From Desulfobacteraceae bacterium (lineage in GTDB: Bacteria; Desulfobacterota; Desulfobacteria; Desulfobacterales; Desulfosalsimonadaceae), in contig QZKW01000035.1 in assembly GCA_003599885.1 (NCBI GenBank), forward strand, positions 82,562 to 146,561: a stretch of 64,000 nt of DNA, in the 5' to 3' direction. Of the stretch, positions 34,051 to 41,533 are shown one piece after another; the stretch's first letter is position 1; the number at the start of each line of letters is the position of its first letter. Under the pieces are notes generated by a model that had not been told where the DNA came from, did not search any database, and saw only the letters and a program-made list of their open reading frames with translations. The translations under genes were made by a program, and so were the position numbers.

Positions 34051-35922
34051 ATGCCCACCCCTTACTGGCCGGATGCCTATGTCAGCAAACGGCGGGAAGC
34101 CCCCGAAGCGATTAAAATGATTCGCTCTGGTCAACGGATTTTTATCGGCTCATCCTGCGGGGAACCCCAGCATCTGGCCAATACCCTTATCCATATGGCC
34201 GATCATTTTTCGGATCTTGAAATCGTTCGCCTCATGAGCATTTCGGACTCACCGGTCACCCGCCTGGCAAATGAAAACATTTACGAAAATTTCAGCATCC
34301 GGAATATTTATCATGGGTCCGCCGCTGCCAAACACCTGGCATCCAGCAAACCCTATATCACGCCCATTAATCTTTCCGCAGTGCCCGGCTTGTTTCTGAA
34401 ACGTCAGCTTCCCCTGAATGCCGCACTAGTCCAGACCTCTCCGCCGGATGATTTCGGATGGATGAGCCTGGGCATTTCCGTTGATATCTGCATGGCGGCG
34501 GTTCAGTCCGCCGATCTGGTCATTGCCCAGGTCAACCCGAAAGTACCCCGGGTTCTGGGCCGCAGTTTCATTCATGTGAATGATGTGGATGTGGTGGTGG
34601 AAAAAGAGGAACCGCTTCTGACCCTCGACAATCTGCCGGAATTTGAGACCGCCCACAAAATCGCCCGTCTGGTGGCCAACCTGATTGAAGACGGCTCCAC
34701 ATTTCAACTCGGCCTGGGCGCGACCCCCAAGGCCATCTTGATGGCGCTTGCAGGTAAAAACGACCTGGGGGTTCATACCCAGTTTATTATCGATGGCATC
34801 ATGGATCTGGTGTCCATCGGGGTCATCACCAACCGCAACAAAGGCATCAATAACGGCAAGCTGGTGGCCAGCACGGCAGTGGGGTCAAACAATCTGTACG
34901 ACTTTATTCATGACAATCCGTCCATTGAGTTTTATCCGTCGGATTACGTCAACCATCCCGGCATTATCTCCCAGCACAATAAAATGATGTCGGTCAATAT
35001 GGTCATGGAAATGGACCTGACCGGTCAGGCATCCGTGGACGCCCTGCCCAATAATTATTTCGCAGGGGTCACCAGCATGATTGATTTTGTGCGTGGCGCG
35101 GCCATGTCCCTCAACGGAAAATCCATCCTGCTGATCCCTTCGACTTCCATCGACGGGGAGAGCAGCCGCATTGTCGGGGCAATGGAAAGCGGCGGCGTAG
35201 TGATCCCCAGAGGAGACGTTTCCTATGTGGTCAGCGAATTCGGGGCGGTGAATCTTTTCGGAAAAAATCTTCAGGAACGCGCCACAGCCATGATCAGCCT
35301 GGCCCACCCGAAATTCCGGGATGAACTATTTATCAAAGCCAAAGAGCTGGGGCTGATGACCCATTCCCGCCAGCTGGGCGACTCCCTTCGCAGCGTGTAT
35401 CCGGCGGGCCTGGAAGAAACCCGCAGATACGGAGAACAGACCGTTACCTTCCGCCCGGCCAAACCCGTTGATGACCGCCGCATTCAGGAGCATTTCTACA
35501 CCCTGGACAAAAAAGACGTGGTGGCCCGGTTCTTCCATGAAAAAACATCGTTTCTCAGGGACGACCTGGAAGCCATGTTTGAGACCGACTACATTAAAAA
35601 CCTGACCCTTCTGGCCCTGACCGGCGAATTCGGTTTCGGCAATGTGGTGGGCATCGGGGCTTACATGATCGAACCCAAAAAAAATATCGCTGAAGTGGCG
35701 TTCTCCGTTACCAAAAAATGGCAGGGACGCGGAATCGCGTCGGTTCTCCTGCTGAAGCTCGCCCATGCGGCAAAGGACAACGGTATATCGGGCCTTGCCG
35801 CCTACACAGCTCCGGACAACAGCAGCATGATCAAATTGTTCAAAAAACTGCCCTGGAAAGTGAGGCAATCGCTGGATGACGGCATGATGATTTTAACCTG
35901 CAATTTTGAAGAAAACGCATAA
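34051..35922 (+). CDS. Acetyl-CoA hydrolase/transferase fused to GNAT acetyltransferase domain
   Basis: 623 residues, GGAG before the ATG. Residues ~15-430 are an acetyl-CoA hydrolase/CoA-transferase family protein (GSSCGEPQHLANTL, QTSPPDDFGWMSLGISVD, LGLGATPKAI, and VVSEFGAVNLFGKN; the Glu of SEFGAVN is the catalytic CoA-thioester residue). Residues ~450-620 are a GNAT domain with the acetyl-CoA loop KKWQGRGIASVLL. The first part should interconvert acetyl-CoA and acetate or swap CoA; the GNAT part may acetylate lysines. It lies 20 bases upstream of acs, whose product is a classic target of lysine acetylation. Confidence 0.9.
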   Translation: MPTPYWPDAYVSKRREAPEAIKMIRSGQRIFIGSSCGEPQHLANTLIHMADHFSDLEIVRLMSISDSPVTRLANENIYENFSIRNIYHGSAAAKHLASSKPYITPINLSAVPGLFLKRQLPLNAALVQTSPPDDFGWMSLGISVDICMAAVQSADLVIAQVNPKVPRVLGRSFIHVNDVDVVVEKEEPLLTLDNLPEFETAHKIARLVANLIEDGSTFQLGLGATPKAILMALAGKNDLGVHTQFIIDGIMDLVSIGVITNRNKGINNGKLVASTAVGSNNLYDFIHDNPSIEFYPSDYVNHPGIISQHNKMMSVNMVMEMDLTGQASVDALPNNYFAGVTSMIDFVRGAAMSLNGKSILLIPSTSIDGESSRIVGAMESGGVVIPRGDVSYVVSEFGAVNLFGKNLQERATAMISLAHPKFRDELFIKAKELGLMTHSRQLGDSLRSVYPAGLEETRRYGEQTVTFRPAKPVDDRRIQEHFYTLDKKDVVARFFHEKTSFLRDDLEAMFETDYIKNLTLLALTGEFGFGNVVGIGAYMIEPKKNIAEVAFSVTKKWQGRGIASVLLLKLAHAAKDNGISGLAAYTAPDNSSMIKLFKKLPWKVRQSLDDGMMILTCNFEENA

Positions 35923-35942
35923 ACAAATAATAAGGAGGTCCT

Positions 35943-37907
35943 ATGACTGAGCACCCCAAATTTTATGACGCACACCTCGAAGAATACCAAAAAGTTGCAT
36001 ACATCAACAGCACTGAACAATACCAGACCATGTACCGCCGGTCCATAGACAACCCGGAGGCATTCTGGGGAGAACAGGCGAAAAAATACCTGACCTGGGA
36101 CAAAGAATGGGATTTTGTGCTGAAATATGATTTCAGTGAAGCCAACATCCAGTGGTTCGGCGGCGGCAAACTGAACGCCTCCTACAACTGCCTTGACCGG
36201 CACCTGCCCGCCCTCAAGGACAAAATCGCCTATTTCTGGGAAGGGGACCGGCCCGAAGATACCCGCACCTATACCTATGGCGACCTCTATGAGCGCGTCA
36301 ACCGGTTTGCCGCAATCCTGAAATCACGGGGCGTCCAAAAAGGCGACCGGGTGATCATTTACCTGCCCATGATCATCGAACTGCCGGTTTCCCTGCTGGC
36401 CTGCGCCCGAATCGGCGCGATCCACAGCGTGGTGTTCGGAGGATTCTCTGCTGAAGCCATCGCCAACCGCGTCAAGGACTGTGACGCCAAACTCGTGATC
36501 ACGGCAGACGGCGGGTATCGGGGCGGCAAGCCCGTTTCCCTGAAAAACAATGTGGACGCGGCCCTGAAATCCTGCCCCAACGTCACGTCCGTGGTCGTAG
36601 TTAAACACACCGGCACGGACATTCAACTGGATTCCCCAAAGGAAATCTGGTGGCATGAGGCAGCGGCGGACCCAAGCCTTCCCGCCTATGTTGCACCTGA
36701 GCCCATGGACGCCGAAGACCCCCTGTTTATTCTGTATACCAGCGGCAGCACCGGAAAGCCCAAAGGCGTGGTCCATACCCATGGCGGCTACCTGCTGTAT
36801 GCGGCCATCACCACGGAGCTGGTGTTTGACCTCAAAAAAGACGAGATCTTCTGGTGCACGGCAGACATTGGATGGATCACCGGGCACAATTATATTGTCT
36901 ACGGTCCCCTCATCAACGGGCTTTCCAGCGTGATGTTCGAAGGGGTGCCGAGCTATCCGGATTTCGACCGGTTCTGGGCCATTGTCAGCAAATACAAGGT
37001 GCAGAAATTCTACACCGCCCCCACCGCCATCCGGGCCCTGGCCAAGGAAGGCGCAACTCATGTGCAGAAACATGACATCTCCTGCCTCAAGCTCCTGGGC
37101 ACCGTGGGCGAGCCCATCAACCCGGAAGCCTGGCGCTGGTATTACCATCATGTGGGCCGTGACTGGTGCCCGATTGTCGACACCTGGTGGCAGACCGAAA
37201 CCGGCGGCCACATGCTCACCCCCCTGCCCGGCGTGGCCCCCATCAAACCGGGTTCCTGCTCGTTCCCGTTTTTCGGGGTGGATCCCGTGATTCTGGACGA
37301 CACCGGCGTTGAAGTAAAATTCCCCAATGAAGAAGGCCTTCTCTGCATCCGCAAGCCCTGGCCGGGTATCGCCCGAACGGTTTACGGCGATCATGAACGC
37401 TTCCGGGACACCTATTTCAGCCAGGTGAAAGGCATGTATTTTACGGGTGACGGGGCGCGAAAAGATGAAGACGGATATTTCTGGATTATCGGCCGCATTG
37501 ACGACGTGATCAATGTTTCCGGGCATCGGCTGGGAACTGCGGAGGTGGAATCCGCCCTGGTGCTGCACCGGATGGTGGCGGAAGCGGCTGTGGTCGGGTT
37601 CCCGCACTCCATCAAGGGCCAGGGCATTTACGCCTTCATCATCTTGAAAAGCGGCGTGACCGCATCCGATGACCTGAAGAAAGAACTGGTCCAGCAGGTG
37701 CGCAAGGAAATCGGCCCCATCGCCACCATTGACGTGATCCAGTTTACCGAAGGCTTGCCCAAAACCCGGAGCGGTAAAATCATGCGCCGCATCTTGAAAA
37801 AAATCGCCGCCGGAAAACTGGACGAACTGGGCGACACCTCCACCATTGCCGACGAATCCGTCATCACCACCCTGATTGACAAACGGGAGGATGTGTCGGC
37901 GTTGTAG
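35943..37907 (+). CDS. acs: Acetyl-CoA synthetase, AMP-forming
   Basis: 654 residues, typical Acs length, with AAGGAGGT directly upstream. Makes acetyl-CoA from acetate, ATP and CoA. Motifs: N-terminal EAFWGEQAKKYLTWDKEWD, the P-loop-like YTSGSTGKPKGVVHTHGGY, DTWWQTETGG, the hinge GRIDDVINVSGHRLGTAEVE, and the acetylatable lysine in PKTRSGKIMRRIL. It is co-transcribed with the GNAT-fused acetyl-CoA hydrolase. An AcuC-type deacetylase lies 2.6 kb downstream, beyond the integron-like insertion. Confidence 0.97.
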   Translation: MTEHPKFYDAHLEEYQKVAYINSTEQYQTMYRRSIDNPEAFWGEQAKKYLTWDKEWDFVLKYDFSEANIQWFGGGKLNASYNCLDRHLPALKDKIAYFWEGDRPEDTRTYTYGDLYERVNRFAAILKSRGVQKGDRVIIYLPMIIELPVSLLACARIGAIHSVVFGGFSAEAIANRVKDCDAKLVITADGGYRGGKPVSLKNNVDAALKSCPNVTSVVVVKHTGTDIQLDSPKEIWWHEAAADPSLPAYVAPEPMDAEDPLFILYTSGSTGKPKGVVHTHGGYLLYAAITTELVFDLKKDEIFWCTADIGWITGHNYIVYGPLINGLSSVMFEGVPSYPDFDRFWAIVSKYKVQKFYTAPTAIRALAKEGATHVQKHDISCLKLLGTVGEPINPEAWRWYYHHVGRDWCPIVDTWWQTETGGHMLTPLPGVAPIKPGSCSFPFFGVDPVILDDTGVEVKFPNEEGLLCIRKPWPGIARTVYGDHERFRDTYFSQVKGMYFTGDGARKDEDGYFWIIGRIDDVINVSGHRLGTAEVESALVLHRMVAEAAVVGFPHSIKGQGIYAFIILKSGVTASDDLKKELVQQVRKEIGPIATIDVIQFTEGLPKTRSGKIMRRILKKIAAGKLDELGDTSTIADESVITTLIDKREDVSAL

Positions 37908-37992
37908 CGGCTTGTTTGGAAACCCTGGAACAAACCTGACAACAAAAGGCGGAACTCGTTGAAAACACGGGGTTTGATCATCCTTATTATAC

Positions 37993-38054
37993 CCGTAGGA
38001 GCGGGCCATGCCCGCGATCATTTCCGCAATCGCGGGCATGGCCCGCTCCTACGG
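37993..38054. repeat. Perfect 26-bp inverted repeat (REP-like hairpin)
   Basis: Arms 37993-38018 and 38029-38054 are perfect reverse complements around a 10-base loop. Each arm itself contains GCGGGC-CAT-GCCCGC, so smaller hairpins can form too. The GC-rich CCTACG ends are typical of REP/hairpin elements dispersed in proteobacterial genomes. It lies 85 bases after acs and may also end its transcript, although no T-run follows. It interrupts the integrase remnant. Confidence 0.85.
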
Positions 38055-38179
38055 CCGAAACGATGATCAAATCCAAAATACGCAGTGCGACAGGTGTAGT
38101 GATGATAGCGCAGAACCTGTCGCACCTGTTCCATCAGCTTCAATTTGGGGTCGGGCTTGAGTTTGGGCTTATTTCCCAT
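38018..38179 (-). pseudogene. N-terminal remnant of an integron-type tyrosine recombinase
   Basis: 54 codons on the minus strand starting at the ATG 38177-38179. The first ~34 residues, containing LKLMEQVRQVLRYHHYTCRTA, resemble the N-terminus of integron integrases and related tyrosine recombinases (pattern LLDQVRxxLRxxHYSxRTE). Similarity ends where the inverted repeat begins, and the frame stops in that repeat, so the rest of the gene is gone. It points away from the reverse transcriptase gene, as intI points away from a cassette array. Confidence 0.5.
38085..38125. repeat. 11-bp perfect inverted repeat upstream of the reverse transcriptase
   Basis: GTGCGACAGGT at 38085-38095 pairs with ACCTGTCGCAC at 38115-38125 around a 19-base loop. 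It lies within the integrase remnant and 92 bases before the reverse transcriptase start. It may be chance symmetry in an old coding sequence or part of a structured RNA; some antiphage reverse transcriptases use an upstream non-coding RNA. Confidence 0.45.
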
Positions 38180-38190
38180 GTATCAAAAAT

Positions 38191-38197
38191 GTTATAC
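38191..38197 (+). other. Possible attI-like core site
   Basis: GTTATAC, one mismatch from the integron core GTTRRRY, lies 11 bases from the remnant integrase ATG and 20 bases before the reverse transcriptase start. It would be the left recombination point of the first cassette. It is weak on its own; the two downstream attC-like sites are the reason for listing it. Confidence 0.3.
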
Positions 38198-38217
38198 CTC
38201 AATTGATGAGTTGAAAC

Positions 38218-39717
38218 ATGAAAAAATTGGTTGAACTTTCAAACGAAGAAGCAAGAAAGCACTTCCTTAAAGGGAGCAGCTACTTCAACGGAGATATGCC
38301 CAGCTACATCAGTTTTGAGCCGATTTTGGCTGAAGTTGAGGCGGTGTTGAATGGGGGATACTACTCTGCATTTAAGTCGGCAAATCCAAACGACTATTCA
38401 GGCGTAAATTACAATTTCGTTGCAAATAAGGACGGAAAGCTCGCGTGGCGGCCATATGAGCTAATACACCCAGCGATTTATGTCTCCTTGGTGAATGTGC
38501 TATGCGATCCAGAGAACTGGTTACTTGTTACTAAGCGTTTGTCGGAGTTTGACGGTTGCGCAATTGACTGTTGCAGCGCTCCTGTGCTGTCACTGGATAA
38601 TCAAACAGATGTGGCAAAGCAAATTAGAAGTTGGTGGCAAAGTGTTGAGCAGCAGTCATTAATCTATTCGATGGAGTTCAGTCACGTTCTTCATACCGAT
38701 GTAATAGACTGTTATGGTTCTCTATACACACACAGTATTTCTTGGGCACTCCACGGAAAAGAAAACGCGAAAAATAATAAACGAAATAAATCTCTTCTAG
38801 GAAACAAAATTGATTGGCACTTCCAAGCGAGCCGGTATGGCCAGACCAACGGTATCTCACAGGGTTCTGTCTTGATGGATTTCGTCGCGGAGATCGTGCT
38901 TGGTTATGTCGACGAACTGATCAATCACACGCTGCATGATCAGACTGATTTTCGCATTCTCAGATATCGTGATGACTACAGGATATTTGCCAATAGTAGT
39001 GATGATCGGGCTGAAGAAATACTGAAAATAGTCAGCGATAGTTTGCGGTCGGTCGGGATGAAGCTAGGAGTATCGAAGACTTTCTTAAGCAGGAATGTCG
39101 TTGAGGGTTCAATTAAGCCTGACAAGATGGCAGGCATTGACCTACAAGACCTCGGTGAAGCAAATGCAAAGACCATTCAAAAACAACTTCTGAGGCTACA
39201 TTCATTTGGACAGCGGTTCCCAAATTGCGGAACTCTCCGGCGTTTGGTTAGCGAGTTTCACTCCAAGATTTCTAAGCAAGCCGAAAAACCCGATGACCTT
39301 GAGGTGCAAGTTGCAATTGCAGCAGACATTGGCTTCGTTTCCCCATCTACTTTTCCCGCCGTTGCCGGTATCCTGAGTCATCTCATTTCACTCGCCTCAA
39401 CAGAAGAAAAATCTCGACTGTGGACGAAGGTTTGTAAAAAGATGAGGCGTGTGCCTTATAACGGTTACCTCGAAATATGGTTGCAGCGGGTGACTCAGCC
39501 GAAAGCTGTTGGCATACCGTTCAATAGCGATGAGCGAATATGTCAAATCGTGAATGGTGAAACTCCAAATCTATGGGAAAATGGATGGATCAGATGTGAT
39601 GGTTTAAAGGACGCTTTGAAAGTATCAAAAATTGTTGTGGGTTCAGCGGTTGATACTCCAGAATTGGTACAACCTGAAGAAGTCGAGCTGTTTAAAAAAA
39701 ACGCATGGGCGTACTGA
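38218..39717 (+). CDS. Orphan reverse transcriptase, defence-type (DRT/unknown-group)
   Basis: 499 residues. RT core motifs: motif A HTDVIDCYGSLYTHSI (catalytic Asp161), the template-grip NGISQGS (211-217), and motif C YRDD (250-253) with both Asp. The N-terminal ~100 residues and the ~240-residue helical C-terminus lack the maturase/X domain of group II introns and the retron msr/msd layout. They fit the DRT/Abi class of solo reverse transcriptases, some of which block phage. The subclass cannot be fixed by eye. It is visibly more AT-rich than flanking genes. It appears to be an integron cassette, with a DEDDh exonuclease cassette next. Confidence 0.88.
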   Translation: MKKLVELSNEEARKHFLKGSSYFNGDMPSYISFEPILAEVEAVLNGGYYSAFKSANPNDYSGVNYNFVANKDGKLAWRPYELIHPAIYVSLVNVLCDPENWLLVTKRLSEFDGCAIDCCSAPVLSLDNQTDVAKQIRSWWQSVEQQSLIYSMEFSHVLHTDVIDCYGSLYTHSISWALHGKENAKNNKRNKSLLGNKIDWHFQASRYGQTNGISQGSVLMDFVAEIVLGYVDELINHTLHDQTDFRILRYRDDYRIFANSSDDRAEEILKIVSDSLRSVGMKLGVSKTFLSRNVVEGSIKPDKMAGIDLQDLGEANAKTIQKQLLRLHSFGQRFPNCGTLRRLVSEFHSKISKQAEKPDDLEVQVAIAADIGFVSPSTFPAVAGILSHLISLASTEEKSRLWTKVCKKMRRVPYNGYLEIWLQRVTQPKAVGIPFNSDERICQIVNGETPNLWENGWIRCDGLKDALKVSKIVVGSAVDTPELVQPEEVELFKKNAWAY

Positions 39718-39748
39718 CGCAAATTTTCACCTCGCGAAAAAGATTGCG

Positions 39749-39804
39749 GCCTAGCATAAGAATCCACCGAACGGCTACAGCCGCCGGTGACCCTTACGTT
39801 AGAC
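39749..39804 (+). other. attC-like integron recombination site
   Basis: 56 bases starting with GCCTAGC (one mismatch to RYYYAAC) and ending with GTTAGAC (perfect GTTRRRY). Between them is an imperfect hairpin: CACCG..GGCT pairs with AGCC..CGGTG near 39773-39789. It lies 31 bases after the reverse transcriptase stop and 16 bases before the exonuclease start, exactly where a cassette boundary would be. Confidence 0.6.
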
Positions 39805-39820
39805 CACACGGGAGCGACAC

Positions 39821-40393
39821 ATGTATTTATTCTTCGACACAGAAACGACCGGGATACCAAAGGACTACAATGCACCAGTTTCAGATATTAAAAACTGGCC
39901 GCGACTTGTGCAAATTGCATGGTTGGTCACTGATAAGAATGGAAATGAAATCAAGAGCGCAGAGTACATTATCAAGCCAAACGGTTTTTCGATTCCCGAA
40001 GAAGTAGCCAAGATTCACGGAATCACTAACGAGCTTGCCAGCCGATCTGGTGTTGACTTGAAGCCTGTTCTAGAAGAAATCACAATAGATATTTCTACAG
40101 CCATGGTCTTAGTTGCGCACAATATGAAGTTTGATGAAAAGATACTCGGCGCAGAGTTTTTACGAATGGGCTACCTCAACCATATTGACGAAAAACCAAG
40201 AAAATGTACGATGCAATCATCAACAAACTTCTGTCAGATTCCTGGCCCATATGGAAACAAATGGCCAAAATTACAGGAACTTTACAAGAAACTTTTTCGA
40301 GAAGACTTTGATAATGCCCATAACGCCCTTGCTGATGTCAGAGCTTGTTCAAAATGCTACTTCGAACTTAGGCGAATTGGCGTTATGGAATAG
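39821..40393 (+). CDS. DEDDh 3'-5' exonuclease (DnaQ/RNase T-like)
   Basis: 190 residues, GGGAG 6 bases before the ATG. All exonuclease motifs are intact: ExoI FFDTETTG (Asp6, Glu8), ExoII VAHNMKFDEKIL (Asp105), ExoIII HNALADV (His167, Asp172). It is a stand-alone DEDDh nuclease that trims 3' ends of DNA or RNA. It is AT-rich, like the preceding reverse transcriptase gene, and bracketed by attC-like sites, so it was probably acquired as a cassette. A joint role in trimming RT products or phage nucleic acid is possible but unproven. Confidence 0.88.
   Translation: MYLFFDTETTGIPKDYNAPVSDIKNWPRLVQIAWLVTDKNGNEIKSAEYIIKPNGFSIPEEVAKIHGITNELASRSGVDLKPVLEEITIDISTAMVLVAHNMKFDEKILGAEFLRMGYLNHIDEKPRKCTMQSSTNFCQIPGPYGNKWPKLQELYKKLFREDFDNAHNALADVRACSKCYFELRRIGVME
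40318..40388 (+). other. attC-like site overlapping the exonuclease 3' end
   Basis: CCATAACGCC at 40318-40327 is the perfect reverse complement of GGCGTTATGG at 40379-40388, giving R''/R' boxes around a CATAAC/GTTATG core about 60 bases apart. The interior can pair weakly (TTGTTC with CGAAC). Size and geometry fit an attC site. It overlaps the last 25 or so codons of the exonuclease, which occurs in some cassettes. Confidence 0.5.
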
Positions 40394-40492
40394 CAAAATG
40401 AAATCCAGCCAATCGCCATGCTCCGGCTGATTTTTGTACGAAATAATAAGAGATGGATAGCCAAATCAACCATTAACAATTGATTATTAACC

Positions 40493-41533
40493 ATGACTTT
40501 ACGGGTTGGCATTGCGCGGGATGAACGGTTTCTGGAACATAAAACCGGTCATTTCCATCCGGAGCATCCCAAACGCCTGGAAACGGTTTACCGGATGATC
40601 GACCGGCATTTCAAGGACCGGCTGATCGCCGTTCCCCCGGAACCGGCAACCCTGGAACAGATGGAAAGAATCCATACCCAGGCTTATATCAAACGCATAT
40701 TAAAAACCGCTGATCAGCGGATCACGAGCCTTGCCCCGGACACACCCATCAGTGCGGATAGTTATTTAGCTGCCTGGCTGGCGGCTGGGGCATGCATCAA
40801 AGGCGTCGACAGCCTGATGGATCTGGACTGCGATGCTTTCTTTGCCCTGATACGCCCCCCCGGACACCACGCGCTGCCGGACCGGGCATCAGGCTTCTGC
40901 CTGTTCAACAACATCGCCATTGCGGCCCAATACGCCCTGGACCGGCACCATCTCCGCCGGATTCTGGTGATTGACTGGGACATTCATCACGGCAACGGCA
41001 TCCATGATATTTTCTATAACAGCCGGGAAGTGCTCTATTTTTCCACCCATGATCTCCTGCTCTTCCCCTATTCCGGAGAATTGACGCAGACCGGTGGAGA
41101 AAGCGCCCCCGGCTACACGGTCAATGTGCCCATTACCAGGGAACTGACCGATGCCGACATGATTTACCTTTACCGGGAAATTCTCCGGCCGGTCATTAAA
41201 GGGTATCAGCCCCAACTCATCATGGTAGCCGCAGGGTTTGACGCCCATACCGACGACCCCATCGGTCGGTCCCGCCTGACTGAGGCGACCTACCGGGGCA
41301 TTACCCGGCTGCTGATGGATTTACGGTCCGTGGCGGACAAGCCTCCCCTGTTTTTCGCTCTCGAAGGCGGCTACCATCAGCGGGCGCTTGCCGACTCCAT
41401 CCAGGCGATCTTAACAGAACTGTTATCCGACCAGGCATCCGAACCGCCCGATACTCCCCAGAGTCCTGAAATTGTTGATCTGGTGGCGAATGTCCGGTCC
41501 ATTCATTCTTCTTATGGGGTCTTCCATGATTAA
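40493..41533 (+). CDS. AcuC-type histone-deacetylase-family protein
   Basis: 346 residues. Zinc deacetylase of the HDAC/AcuC family: HPEHPKRLETV, the catalytic pair in RPPGHHALPDRASGFCLFNN, the metal ligands in IDWDIHHGNG and AAGFDAHTDDP, and LEGGYH near the end. No ribosome site is visible before the ATG. It is probably a lysine deacetylase acting on acetyl-CoA synthetases: acs lies upstream and another acyl-CoA synthetase gene overlaps its 3' end by 8 bases. The integron-like insertion separates it from acs and may have displaced its promoter. Confidence 0.92.
   Translation: MTLRVGIARDERFLEHKTGHFHPEHPKRLETVYRMIDRHFKDRLIAVPPEPATLEQMERIHTQAYIKRILKTADQRITSLAPDTPISADSYLAAWLAAGACIKGVDSLMDLDCDAFFALIRPPGHHALPDRASGFCLFNNIAIAAQYALDRHHLRRILVIDWDIHHGNGIHDIFYNSREVLYFSTHDLLLFPYSGELTQTGGESAPGYTVNVPITRELTDADMIYLYREILRPVIKGYQPQLIMVAAGFDAHTDDPIGRSRLTEATYRGITRLLMDLRSVADKPPLFFALEGGYHQRALADSIQAILTELLSDQASEPPDTPQSPEIVDLVANVRSIHSSYGVFHD

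Noticed and set aside
36324..38039. 571-codon open frame on the minus strand opposite acs
   Set aside because: It is a shadow of the GC-rich acs gene, rich in His/Gly/Val with no motif; acs itself is unmistakable.
38218..39717. Reverse transcriptase as part of a group II intron or retron
   Set aside because: No maturase/X or endonuclease domain, no intron domain V-like hairpin recognised, and no msr/msd-like inverted repeats flanking it.
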